From NCBI GenBank assembly GCA_964650975.1, contig CAZYWA010000017.1, positions 1 to 30,380 on the forward strand: a DNA stretch of 30,380 bases, read 5' to 3'. A model generated the notes under the pieces. It did not search any database. It had not been told where the DNA came from and saw only the letters and a list, made by a program, of their open reading frames with translations. The stretch's first letter is position 1. Each line of letters begins with the position of its first letter. Shown one piece after another: positions 23,332 to 30,380 of this stretch. The stretch is from CAZYWA01 sp964650975 [NCBI: uncultured bacterium]. Its GTDB lineage: Bacteria > JADJOY01. The translations under genes and the position numbers were made by a program.

Positions 23332-24405
23332 TCACGGTGCGTAGGCCATGTTGTTGAGCTTGAACGAGGTCGTCATCAGCCGGAACCGGTAGCCGTTGTT
23401 GCCCGCGAACTGAGGATCGGGACGCTGGGTCTCGGCGCGCAGCGTCACGCCGATCCGCAGCACGCGATAGAGATCGGTCTGGCTCAGCACCGCGGTCGCG
23501 GCGTTGGACGGATTGGTGAGCGCGGTGATCTCGGTGGTGCTCAGCGCACAGTCGCCGTTGGTGTCGCCCTTGATCGCGTCCGGGCCCGAGCCCGAGGTGC
23601 ACTGCCACACGCCGTCGTTGTTCACGTCCAGGTAATAGGTGAACATCAACACGGGGTTGCCGCCCTCGTCGGTCGGCGGGTTGCCCGAGTTGTCGGGGCC
23701 GCGGATGCCGTAGGCGATGGGGTCGGAGGTCTGGACGCCCGCGTTGTTGGTCACCTCTCGCCAGAGCTCGAAGATGTTCGGGTTGGAGCCCGTGGTGTCG
23801 CGGTCGTTGTAGTTGATGTTCTGCCGGGCGGTGATCGAGTTGGCGGCGGTGAAGGTCGAGGTGAACGGGCTCGAGGCACCGCGTACGATGCCGACCGCGC
23901 CGGTCACCGCCGGATTGTCGAGCCCCCAGCGCACGATCTCCGCATGGGGATTCACGCTCGTCGAATCCGCGGTCGCGCTGCAGGTGCCCGAGCAATCCGA
24001 CGCCGAGCACATCGAGGCGCCGTACCAGGTGAACGACGCACCGTCGGGCGAGCCCGGGTTCTGCACCGCCGAGTCGTTCATGTCGTAGAGGAACGTGACC
24101 TGGTACGGATTCGCGTCGAGGACCCCGAGGTCCCGGCACGTCCCGCTCGCCGCCGTGTAGACGCGGCCCAAACCGGCCTGCACCAGGTCGAGACCCAGGC
24201 CCCACATGCCGATGCGCAGGTTGTTGCTCACCTCGATGAGCTGATCCTGGTTGGCCGCCGAGCGCTTCTGCGCGGAAAACGTCGTCCAGATTCCGGCGAG
24301 CAGCAGGCTGAAGAGCAGCAGCGCGATCAGCAGCTCCACCAGCGTGAAGCCTGGCTCCTGTCCGGGCCGAGCACCGGTGCGGCGGAGAGCTCCCGCGGCG
24401 CTCAT
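23332..24405 (-). CDS. pilW: PilW-like minor pilin, first copy, with EF-hand-like loops
   Basis: A 357-residue prepilin-like protein. A 19-residue leader ends GQEPG and the mature helix FTLVELLIALLLFSLLLAG has the conserved Glu5. The PilW-type segment VSNNLRIGMWGLGLDLVQAGLG follows, then a long beta-rich domain with a Cys cluster (MCSASDCSGTCSA, about residues 130-145). DVNNDGVWQCTS (260-271) and DTNGDCALSTTE (281-292) resemble calcium-binding loops; the second fits the 12-residue EF-hand pattern fully. The ATG at 24405 overlaps the stop of the upstream pilV gene as ATGA, so translation is probably coupled. It is likely part of the tip complex with PilV, PilX and PilY1. Confidence 0.88.
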   Translation of the reverse strand: MSAAGALRRTGARPGQEPGFTLVELLIALLLFSLLLAGIWTTFSAQKRSAANQDQLIEVSNNLRIGMWGLGLDLVQAGLGRVYTAASGTCRDLGVLDANPYQVTFLYDMNDSAVQNPGSPDGASFTWYGASMCSASDCSGTCSATADSTSVNPHAEIVRWGLDNPAVTGAVGIVRGASSPFTSTFTAANSITARQNINYNDRDTTGSNPNIFELWREVTNNAGVQTSDPIAYGIRGPDNSGNPPTDEGGNPVLMFTYYLDVNNDGVWQCTSGSGPDAIKGDTNGDCALSTTEITALTNPSNAATAVLSQTDLYRVLRIGVTLRAETQRPDPQFAGNNGYRFRLMTTSFKLNNMAYAP

Positions 24406-24854
24406 GAGAGCGGCACCTTGCCCGTGAGGCGTACCGGGTTGCTGAGCAGGTTGGACGACACCGTCACCACGAATTGCCGCGACTGGATTCCGGGCGGACA
24501 GGGGCTCAGCTCGCACACCGTCGAGTAACTGCAGTCGACGGTGAACGACGCATTCGAGGCACCGGTCACCGTGGTGTCGTTGGCGAACACCACCGATTGC
24601 TGGCACGCAGTGTCGACCGCGGTCCCGTCGGCGAGGTTCGCCGGGGTCGCCGTCCTGAGCAGCTCGATCCGCGCCTGCGCGACCGCGAGCGCCTTGGTGA
24701 TGACGTCGCCCAGGGCGCTGTTCTTGGTCGCGTTGAGCTGCATGCTGGTGACCGCCAAGACCCCGATCGCCAGGATCATGAGGGCGATCAGCACCTCGAG
24801 CAGCGTGAACCCACGCTCGTGGCTGGTCGCGTCTCGCGCGCGCCTCTCGACCAT
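24402..24854 (-). CDS. pilV: PilV-like minor pilin, second copy
   Basis: A 150-residue prepilin. Its 15-residue leader ends HERG and the mature N-terminus is FTLLEVLIALMILAIGVLAVTSMQLNATK with Glu5. This matches the PilV family, whose members often carry the LAxGxLxxxxxQ signature of this helix. The body is small with cysteines at TACQQ and FTVDCSYSTVCELSPC that may form disulfides. The ATG at 24854 has GGAGGT 6 nt upstream. It starts 23 nt after the first pilV copy ends and overlaps the next pilW by 4 nt. It is likely a priming/tip pilin. Confidence 0.88.
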   Translation of the reverse strand: MVERRARDATSHERGFTLLEVLIALMILAIGVLAVTSMQLNATKNSALGDVITKALAVAQARIELLRTATPANLADGTAVDTACQQSVVFANDTTVTGASNASFTVDCSYSTVCELSPCPPGIQSRQFVVTVSSNLLSNPVRLTGKVPLS

Positions 24855-24877
24855 CGCGGTACCTCCTCGCCCCGCCC

Positions 24878-25306
24878 TCAAGCCGACGTCCGTTCGCTGA
24901 TCAGATCGACCGGGACCGACGCTCCCGGGTACGACACCTTCACCTCGAGCACCGCATCGTCGTTGACGCCGTCCTTGTCCGAGTCCGACAAGGTGTACGT
25001 GCAGGTCACGGTGAAGAAGTTGGTCGCCACGCCGGCGTTGTTCTTGATCTGAACCGGCGTCTGGCAAACGCTGGTCACCGCTCCCGATTGGATGTCGGCG
25101 AACCTGGCGCTCTTGAGCATCTCCATCCGCGCCTGGGCGATCAGCACGGCCCGGGTCCCGACACCGCTCTGGGCGTTTCCCTTGGAGGCGTTGAGCTGCA
25201 GCGAGGCCAGGCCCAACAGGCCGACCGCCAGCACGAACAGCGCGACCAGCACTTCGATCAGGGTGAATCCTCGCGCGGCACCTGCTTGCGACTTCCAGAC
25301 TCGCAT
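24878..25306 (-). CDS. pilV: PilV-like minor pilin, first copy, with TSP3-like calcium motif
   Basis: A 142-residue prepilin with a 13-residue leader ending AARG and the mature helix FTLIEVLVALFVLAVGLLGLASLQLNASK, carrying Glu5. It is clearly homologous to the adjacent copy (QLNA(S/T)K, IAQAR(M/I)E(M/L)L, two matching cysteine positions). Near the C-terminus DSDKDGVNDD (108-117) looks like a thrombospondin type 3 calcium motif, which the other copy lacks. The ATG at 25306 has CGAGGAGCATCACG upstream. It lies 56 nt after the second fimT gene. Confidence 0.88.
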   Translation of the reverse strand: MRVWKSQAGAARGFTLIEVLVALFVLAVGLLGLASLQLNASKGNAQSGVGTRAVLIAQARMEMLKSARFADIQSGAVTSVCQTPVQIKNNAGVATNFFTVTCTYTLSDSDKDGVNDDAVLEVKVSYPGASVPVDLISERTSA

Positions 25307-25362
25307 CGTGATGCTCCTCGTTTCTCGCTGGATCGACGGGTCGCGCGCCGCGCGGTGCCGGG

Positions 25363-26094
25363 TCACTTCCAGCCCGCGGAAGGCGTCTGCTGATAGCGGT
25401 AGACGCGCGCGGCGCCCACCGTGTTGAACTCGACCGCGCGGTTTCCTTCGGCGTCCTGGTTCATGCGGCCGTTGACGTAAAGCGCACCCCGGCACGGCGT
25501 GTGCGCCGCTGTGTCGGTGACGATCTGGCCTCGCTCGTTGAAGAACAGGCGCCGGGCGGAGCCGCTCGAGTCGCACGCCGTCAGGTCGAGCCCGTCCGAC
25601 GGCGGGCTGGTGCCGACCCGCCCGGGCGTGGGGCCGGGCGTTCCCACGACGCCGAAGCGAACCGCGCTCAGGCTCGCGGTGGCTCCGCGTCCCAGGGTCA
25701 CCTGCCGCACGACGTTCTGATTGGCGGATGCAACGCCGTTCGAGAGCAGCGTGCACATGCCGCCCAGCCCGCCGTCGGCGCACTCGGTGGACGCGTAGTT
25801 GCTGGCCAGCGGCGTTCCCGACGCGCAGCGCACCACGACGTAGCCCGGCGGGTTGTCGCAGAACTCGACCAGGTGCGGAAAACCGGTGCGGACCGCCTCG
25901 GTGCGGGCGAAGAGCAGGTCGGTCCAGATCTGCCGCACGGCACCGTTGGCCTGGGAGTCGCGCGTGCCTTGCTGCAGAAACGGCACGGCAACCACGACCA
26001 GCAGACCCACCAGGAACACCACCACCAGAACTTCGACGATGGTGAACCCGCAATCTCGTCCGGACGTCGTCGAGCGGTGTCGAGCCATGTTCAT
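25363..26094 (-). CDS. fimT: FimT/GspH-like minor pilin, second copy
   Basis: A 243-residue prepilin whose leader (MNMARHRSTTSGRDCG) ends with the normal Gly. The mature helix FTIVEVLVVVFLVGLLVVVAVPFL has Glu5. The following region SQANGAVRQIWTDLLFARTEAVRTGFPHLVEFC is typical of FimT/GspH pseudopilins. The C-terminal domain includes ARRLFFNERGQIV and RAVEFNTVGAARVYRY, closely matched in the first copy. FimT-type proteins act in pilus assembly and, in some bacteria, DNA binding; which applies is not visible. Start codons at 26094 and 26088 are both possible; a GAGAGG lies just upstream. The upstream fimT stop is 22 nt away. Confidence 0.87.
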   Translation of the reverse strand: MNMARHRSTTSGRDCGFTIVEVLVVVFLVGLLVVVAVPFLQQGTRDSQANGAVRQIWTDLLFARTEAVRTGFPHLVEFCDNPPGYVVVRCASGTPLASNYASTECADGGLGGMCTLLSNGVASANQNVVRQVTLGRGATASLSAVRFGVVGTPGPTPGRVGTSPPSDGLDLTACDSSGSARRLFFNERGQIVTDTAAHTPCRGALYVNGRMNQDAEGNRAVEFNTVGAARVYRYQQTPSAGWK

Positions 26095-26116
26095 GTCGCC
26101 TCTCGCCCCCGCCGCA

Positions 26117-26977
26117 TCATCGCCACTTGTTGCTGCCCGTCATGTTGGTGTCCCAGCGATACACCTTGATACCGCCGGCCGACGTGAACTCCACGGCCCG
26201 GTCGAGCGTCGTGTCGCCGCTGGCGCCGAGGCTGGCGAGCTCCATGTTGCTGGTGATGTAGTACGTGCCGCCGCACGGCGCGTGGGAGCTGTCGTCCACC
26301 GCCTGCCCATTCTTCTGGAAGAAGAACCGCCGCCGGACCGTGCTGGCACCGGGACAGCCCAGATCCACCCCGTCGGTAGGCGGCGTGCTGCTGGGAGCGT
26401 CGGGCGTGCCGACCACGCCGCTTCCCGCGACGCCGAAGGTCACGCCGGCGATCTGCTTGATCGCCGTGTCGGCGTTGCTCTGCGCCTCGTGGCCGCCCTT
26501 CAGGAGATTCACCTCGCGCCGGACGCCTGTGACAGCCGACGGGGCGTCGTTGGCGAGCTCGGCGCACACGTTGGTGCTGGTGCACTGGGAAGCCGAAAAA
26601 TTCGCGGTCGTCACCGCGGTCGCGCCACTGCCGGTGGTCGTCGAGCACTCGATCACCATGTAGCCCGGCACCGCGGTGAACGTTCCACCCGACGTGGCGA
26701 CGCCCGGACACACCTCGACCAGGTGAGGCAAGCCGGTCTTGATCGCCAGCGACCGCGCATACGCAAGATCGGTGTAGAAATCGCGCGCCGCGGCGTTGGA
26801 TTGAGCCGCCTTGATGCCCTGGCGAAGGTAGGGAGAGGCGGAGAGCACGATCAATCCGACGATGAACATCACCACCATCAGCTCGACCAACGTGAAGGCC
26901 GCCGCCGAGCGGAAGACGAAGCTCCGCCGCAATCGGTGCCTCTGGGTCCGCGTTCGCGCGTCATCGAATCGAGCCAC
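26117..26977 (-). CDS. fimT: FimT/GspH-like minor pilin, first copy, atypical leader
   Basis: A 286-residue prepilin-like protein. The hydrophobic helix FTLVELMVVMFIVGLIVLSASPYL has Glu5, but the preceding residue is Ala27 (RSAAA-FTLVE) rather than the usual Gly of the prepilin peptidase site. The body has FYTDLAYARSLAIKTGLPHLVEVC, a FimT/GspH signature, and a C-terminal domain parallel to the second copy (RRRFFFQKNGQAV, RAVEFTSAGGIKVYRW). No ATG is available in frame; the GTG at 26977, 3 nt after GGGGGGATTAC-type purines, is the best start and gives a 27-residue leader. It is the first gene of the tip-pilin operon, behind a sigma70-like promoter. Confidence 0.83.
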   Translation of the reverse strand: MARFDDARTRTQRHRLRRSFVFRSAAAFTLVELMVVMFIVGLIVLSASPYLRQGIKAAQSNAAARDFYTDLAYARSLAIKTGLPHLVEVCPGVATSGGTFTAVPGYMVIECSTTTGSGATAVTTANFSASQCTSTNVCAELANDAPSAVTGVRREVNLLKGGHEAQSNADTAIKQIAGVTFGVAGSGVVGTPDAPSSTPPTDGVDLGCPGASTVRRRFFFQKNGQAVDDSSHAPCGGTYYITSNMELASLGASGDTTLDRAVEFTSAGGIKVYRWDTNMTGSNKWR

Positions 26978-27028
26978 GTAATCCCCCCGAGCCAAACCGG
27001 GCTCGGCGCGTACTCGTCGCGCCCGGTC

Positions 27029-27043
27029 TTTGCAATGAGCAAA
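27029..27043. promoter_or_regulatory. Inverted repeat at the tip-pilin operon start, possible operator
   Basis: TTTGC-N5-GCAAA forms a perfect 5-bp dyad that abuts the -10 hexamer (27043-27048) and spans the predicted transcript start near 27036. Its position suits a repressor or other regulator site, but the repeat is short and no protein can be assigned. Confidence 0.3.
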
Positions 27044-27072
27044 TCGTACCTGAGCCGCAGATTCGGGGTCAA
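27043..27072 (-). promoter_or_regulatory. Sigma70-like promoter of the tip-pilin operon
   Basis: The minus strand has TTGACC (27072-27067), an 18-bp spacer and TACGAT (27048-27043). It lies in the 161-bp gap between pilR and the first fimT gene, with a leader of about 60 nt to the GTG at 26977. The layout copies the pilM promoter (same spacer). No good sigma54 -24/-12 pair was found in this gap. Confidence 0.55.
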
Positions 27073-27109
27073 GGCAGACGCCTGGGCCCGAGGTGGCGAC
27101 CGGGGGCCG

Positions 27110-27129
27110 ACCGGCCCTTCGGGACCGGT
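27110..27129 (-). terminator. Possible weak terminator after pilR
   Basis: A small GC-rich stem-loop (ACCGG with CCGGT, extended by CCC/GGG past a bulged T, loop GAA) starts 9 nt after the pilR stop. No U-tract follows on the minus strand, so it may only be a partial or Rho-assisted terminator. Confidence 0.3.
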
Positions 27130-27138
27130 TAGGCCGTC

Positions 27139-28533
27139 TCACCGGCCGATCCCGAACTCCCGGATCTTCACCAGCAGCGCGCGGTGGCTGATCTCCAGCA
27201 ACCGCGCCGCGTGGGTCCGGTTGCCGCCGGTCTTCTCGAGCGCCTGGCGGATCAGGCGCTCCTCGAGCCGGCGTGTGGTCTTCTTGATCGAGAGCTCGTC
27301 CTTGCCGTCGTCGATCTCGCCGGTGCGCGGGCCGGGCTCGAGAACGGGGAGGGCGTCCGGCGTGATCCAGTCGCCGTCCGTGAGCACCATGACCCGCTCG
27401 ATCAGGTTCTCGAGCTCCCGCACGTTTCCCTTCCACTCGTGCTCGACGAGCCTGGTCATGGCTTCGGGCGTCGCGCCGCGCACGGCTCGTCCCAGCCGCT
27501 GGTTGGCCCTCGCCACGAAGTGCCGCACCAAGAGCGGGATGTCGTCGCGGCGCTGCCTGAGCGGCGGAACCCGGACGGGTACGACGTTCAGCCGGTAAAA
27601 GAGGTCCTCGCGAAAGCGCTGCGCACCGACCTCCGCCTCGAGATCGCGCAGCGTGGCCGCGACCACCCGCACGTCCACCGCGATCGACGCGGTGTCCCCC
27701 ACCCGCCGTACCACGTCCTCGGTCAACACCCGTAGCAGCTTCGCCTGCAGCGCCAGCGGCAGCTCGCCGATCTCGTCGAGGAAGAGCGTGCCGCCGTGCG
27801 CCTCCTCGAAGCGTCCCACCTTGTTCTGGTAGGCGTCGGTGAAGGCGCCGCGGACGTGGCCGAAGAGCTCGCTCTCGAGCAGTGTCTCGGGGATGGCGCC
27901 GCAATTGATCGCGACGAACGGACCGCGTCGTCGGTCCGAGAGCTGATGAACCGCGCGCGCCACCAGCTCCTTCCCGGTGCCGCTCTCGCCGCTGATCAGC
28001 ACCGTGGCCTTGTGGGGCGCGACCTTGCGCACCAGCGCCAGCACGTCCTGGATCGCGACCGAGGTGCCGATCAATCCCTCGACGCCACGGCTGCGCTCGA
28101 TCTCGTCGCGAAGACGGGCGTTTTCCTGCTTCAGCCGCTCTCGCTCCACCGCCTTGCGCAGGGTGAGCACCACCTCGTCCGGCTTGAACGGCTTCGACAC
28201 GTAGTCGTAGGCGCCGGCCTTCATGGCCTCGATCGCCACGTCGACCGTGCCGAAGGCGCTCATCATGATCACCGTGGGTGCCGTGGGCCGATCGGCCAGC
28301 GCACGCAGGAAGCCCATGCCGTCGAGGCGAGGCATGCGGATGTCGCACAGCACGAAGTCGTAGGGCTCTCGATCCAGGCACTCGAGCGCGTCCGCGCCGT
28401 CCTTCGCCTCGCCCACCCGGTAGGCCTCGTTGCGCAGCACCAGCGAGATCAGGTGGCGCATGTTCTCCTCGTCGTCCACGACCAGGACGCGAGGCGTTCC
28501 GGCTGGCGACTGGGGGACGGACGTTTCGATCAC
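27139..28533 (-). CDS. pilR: Sigma54-dependent response regulator, PilR-type
   Basis: A 464-residue NtrC-family activator. The receiver domain (about residues 12-128) has VLVVDDEEN, the phosphoacceptor Asp64 in [10 protein letters not shown], and SKPFKP with the conserved Lys. The AAA+ domain has Walker A GESGTGKE (182-189), the sigma54-contact loop GAFTDA (229-234, normally GAFTGA) and Walker [14 protein letters not shown] (about 250-262). The Fis-type helix-turn-helix is at the end ([28 protein letters not shown]). PilR classically activates pilA transcription with RNA polymerase-sigma54; here the identity rests on adjacency to pilS, pilD and pilin genes. The start GTG at 28533 overlaps the pilS stop as GTGA. 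No pilA is in the window, so its target must lie elsewhere. Confidence 0.88.
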   Translation of the reverse strand: MIETSVPQSPAGTPRVLVVDDEENMRHLISLVLRNEAYRVGEAKDGADALECLDREPYDFVLCDIRMPRLDGMGFLRALADRPTAPTVIMMSAFGTVDVAIEAMKAGAYDYVSKPFKPDEVVLTLRKAVERERLKQENARLRDEIERSRGVEGLIGTSVAIQDVLALVRKVAPHKATVLISGESGTGKELVARAVHQLSDRRRGPFVAINCGAIPETLLESELFGHVRGAFTDAYQNKVGRFEEAHGGTLFLDEIGELPLALQAKLLRVLTEDVVRRVGDTASIAVDVRVVAATLRDLEAEVGAQRFREDLFYRLNVVPVRVPPLRQRRDDIPLLVRHFVARANQRLGRAVRGATPEAMTRLVEHEWKGNVRELENLIERVMVLTDGDWITPDALPVLEPGPRTGEIDDGKDELSIKKTTRRLEERLIRQALEKTGGNRTHAARLLEISHRALLVKIREFGIGR

Positions 28534-30164
28534 CAAACCACGCCTCCCTCGGTCTCGGGCGCTCGCAACGGCAGCCACACGTCGATGGCGGTGCCCGCCG
28601 GCGAGGTTCGGACGCGGATTCCTCCCCCCACGTTCTCCACACTTCCCAGCACGATCGCAAGTCCCAGCCCGGTCCCCTTCCCCACCTCCTTGGTGGTGAA
28701 GAAGGGCTCGAACACCCGCGTCACCAGCTCGGCAGCGATTCCCGGTCCGGCATCGGCGATCTCGAGGCTCACCCATCGCGGACCACGGCGGGATGCTCGT
28801 TCGCCTCCGCCAGCCGGATCTTTCGGCGCGACCACCACCACCCAGCCGTCGCTGCCGAAGACCTCGGCGCCAGGCTCGATCGCGACGGTCCGGGAGCGGA
28901 CCCGAATCTCGCCGCTACCCGCCATCGCGTCGGCCCCGTTCGTGACCAGGTTGACCACGATCTGCTGGAGCGACTGCGCATCGAGCACCGTCACCGATCC
29001 GGCCGCCTCCAGCGACGCCGTCACGCGGATCCGGCTCGACGCTCCCTGGGCCTCGAGCAGCTGCAGCGTGTCGCCGACCACCACGTCGCACTCGCACGGC
29101 ACCCGGGAAGCGGCGGGCGCCCGCGCGAACGTGAGCAAGCCCTGCACGATGTCGCGGATGCGGCGCGCCTCGCGCTCGATCCGGCCCAGCAGGTCGCGCT
29201 TCTCGTCGGGCGAGAGCGTCTCCGGCGCGCCGCCCGAGCCGGAGCGCAGCAACAGATCCACGAACCCGTGGATCGCGCCCAGTGGGTTGCCGATCTCGTG
29301 GGCGACGCCGGCCGAGATCCGGCCGACCGACGCCAGCTTCTCCGCCTGCACACGCTCCTGCTGAGCCCGCGAGAGCTCGCGGTTCAGGCTTTCGAGCGTC
29401 GCCAGCTGCTCGGCGCGAAGCGCTTCGTCGTGCTGAACGCGCGCGGCCATGGCGTTGAACGAGCGCGCCAGATGACCGATCTCGTCGTCGGCCGTCTCCG
29501 TCTCGGGCACTCGCGCGCCGAGGTCGCCCGCGCGGATCCGGTCGGTGATCCGCACCAGCCGCCGGATGGGCCGCACCACCAGCCTCGCCAGCAAGACGTA
29601 ACCGAAGACGAGCGGCACCAGCGTGAAGAGCAGCGCGTAGAGCACCAGCAACTGGAGGGTGCCGGCCCCGACCGGCTCGGCGAGGTCGCGGGTCACCACC
29701 AGGGCGTGGTTCCGGCCGTCGAACCGGAGGCTCGCGATCCCCACCAGACGCACGGGGCGTTGCAGGATTCCGCTCCGCTCCACCTCCACCCTCGGCGACG
29801 CGCCGCGGGGGACGGCCCGCGCCCGCTCGAGCCAGTCCTCGCTCCCGGACGGTGCGCCCCCGCCCAGCGTGGAGCCGTCCTCCGCGACCATCAGGAAGCC
29901 ATCGCTCTCGCGAACCGCGAACAGCAGCTTGGCCCAGTCGGGAACCGACACACGGGGAAGGACTCGCTCGCGGATCGTGGGGTCCGCGAGCTGCGCCAGC
30001 TCGAGCCTGAGTCCCGTGAGATCACGGTCGAGGCTCACCTCCTCCGCCAGCCGCAGCGCGATCAGCACCATCAGCAAGAGCGCCGTGACCAGCGTCACGC
30101 CGAGGCTCGCGAGGACACCGCGGGCCACGCCCGAAAAGCGCGATGCCGAACCGCTCGCGGTCAC
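28530..30164 (-). CDS. pilS: Membrane sensor histidine kinase, PilS position, HAMP type
   Basis: A 544-residue two-component sensor kinase, the likely partner of the overlapping pilR. TM1 is at about residues 17-37 (VLASLGVTLVTALLLMVLIAL), then a periplasmic sensor region of about 130 residues. TM2 is at about 170-195, and a HAMP linker follows (RPIRRLVRITDRIRAGDLGARV). The HisKA domain has the H-box AGVAHEIGNPLGAIHG with His289. The ATPase domain has N-box NLVTNGADAM, G1 DAGPGI, F-box FEPFFTTK and G2 GTGLGLAI. Classical Pseudomonas PilS has six membrane helices and a PAS domain; this one has two helices and HAMP, so the name is positional. The start is uncertain: GTG at 30164 lies 13 nt after pilD and leaves a short cytoplasmic N-terminus. 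Confidence 0.85.
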   Translation of the reverse strand: MTASGSASRFSGVARGVLASLGVTLVTALLLMVLIALRLAEEVSLDRDLTGLRLELAQLADPTIRERVLPRVSVPDWAKLLFAVRESDGFLMVAEDGSTLGGGAPSGSEDWLERARAVPRGASPRVEVERSGILQRPVRLVGIASLRFDGRNHALVVTRDLAEPVGAGTLQLLVLYALLFTLVPLVFGYVLLARLVVRPIRRLVRITDRIRAGDLGARVPETETADDEIGHLARSFNAMAARVQHDEALRAEQLATLESLNRELSRAQQERVQAEKLASVGRISAGVAHEIGNPLGAIHGFVDLLLRSGSGGAPETLSPDEKRDLLGRIEREARRIRDIVQGLLTFARAPAASRVPCECDVVVGDTLQLLEAQGASSRIRVTASLEAAGSVTVLDAQSLQQIVVNLVTNGADAMAGSGEIRVRSRTVAIEPGAEVFGSDGWVVVVAPKDPAGGGERASRRGPRWVSLEIADAGPGIAAELVTRVFEPFFTTKEVGKGTGLGLAIVLGSVENVGGGIRVRTSPAGTAIDVWLPLRAPETEGGVVW

Positions 30165-30177
30165 ACCGGTCGCCGGA

Positions 30178-30380
30178 TCACGGGAACAGCAACCCGTGAA
30201 GGCGAGGCAAGTAAATCCACACCAGCGCTCCGAACGCCAGGAACGGACCGAACGGGATCCGGAGCTGCAGGGATCCGCGCTGCGCCACCATGCTGCCGAG
30301 CCCCACCACGACACCGAGCACCGAGCCCACCAGGATGATGAACGGCACCGCCTGCCAGCCGAGGAAGGCACCGAGCATGG
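30178..30380 (-). CDS. pilD: Prepilin peptidase, C-terminal end (partial)
   Basis: The last 66 residues of a type IV prepilin peptidase/N-methyltransferase, an inner-membrane aspartyl protease that cleaves and methylates prepilins. LGAFLGWQAVPFIILVGSVLGVVVGLG and IPFGPFLAFGALVWIYL are the usual final membrane helices and the conserved PFGPFLA motif. The catalytic aspartates and the N-terminal part lie beyond base 30380. The gene ends 13 nt before pilS, so the three genes are probably one transcription unit. Confidence 0.88.
   Translation of the reverse strand, partial: MLGAFLGWQAVPFIILVGSVLGVVVGLGSMVAQRGSLQLRIPFGPFLAFGALVWIYLPRLHGLLFP

Noticed and set aside
26978-27138. Sigma54 promoter for the tip-pilin operon
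   Set aside because: I looked for GG-N10-GC (-24/-12) pairs because pilR is adjacent. GG and GC pairs near 27040-27050 have the wrong spacing, while a sigma70-like pair fits.
1-30380. CRISPR arrays, insertion sequences, phage or defence genes
   Set aside because: No regularly spaced direct repeats, transposase, integrase or nuclease motifs were seen; the window is chromosomal core and pilus genes.

Overview
The window is GC-rich and every gene supported here lies on the minus strand, so transcription runs from high to low coordinates. The layout is a type IV pilus (T4P) locus followed by aroB, efp, accB, accC and smc. Linkage of pilMNOPQ, aroB and efp-accB-accC is typical of Deltaproteobacteria in the broad sense (Myxococcota, Desulfobacterota, possibly Binatota-like lineages). 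That placement is inferred from synteny and GC content, not from a marker gene.

Region by region, in transcription order. (1) 30380-27139: the C-terminal end of prepilin peptidase (pilD), then a HAMP-type sensor kinase in the pilS position and a sigma54-dependent response regulator (pilR). pilS and pilR overlap by 4 nt. (2) 27072-16221: a sigma70-like promoter, then eight pilus-tip genes: two FimT/GspH-like, two PilV-like and two PilW-like prepilins, a PilX-like protein and a large PilY1, ending at a hairpin terminator. (3) 16182-7098: a good sigma70-like promoter, then pilM-pilN-pilO-pilP-pilQ (inner-membrane alignment complex and secretin), aroB without the often-associated aroK, and two uncharacterised lipoproteins, closed by a 15-bp hairpin. 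(4) 7085-2119: a probable extended -10 promoter, a small TPR-like protein, efp, accB, accC, a 609-residue TPR protein and tRNA-Gly(CCC). (5) 1917-1: the N-terminal half and hinge of Smc, running off the window.

The pilus genes fit one machine. PilD processes the prepilins, PilS/PilR probably regulate pilin expression, and FimT/PilV/PilW/PilX/PilY1 form the priming and tip complex. PilM/N/O/P couple the cytoplasmic motor platform to the PilQ secretin. The major pilin (pilA), the motor ATPases (pilB, pilT) and the platform (pilC) are not in this window.

The least ordinary features are: (a) the minor pilins occur as adjacent same-family pairs; (b) EF-hand or thrombospondin-3-like calcium loops are visible in both PilW proteins, one PilV and PilY1, with cysteines inside several loops; (c) the VWA domain of PilY1 has a degraded metal site and its C-terminal region carries a repeated Cys motif; (d) two lipoproteins, one built of Ig/PKD-like domains, sit at the end of the pilMNOPQ operon; (e) AccC has substitutions at normally invariant active-site positions, including Ser for the metal-binding Asn290. 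No CRISPR array, insertion sequence or phage gene was seen. No gene-free stretch exceeds about 300 bases.
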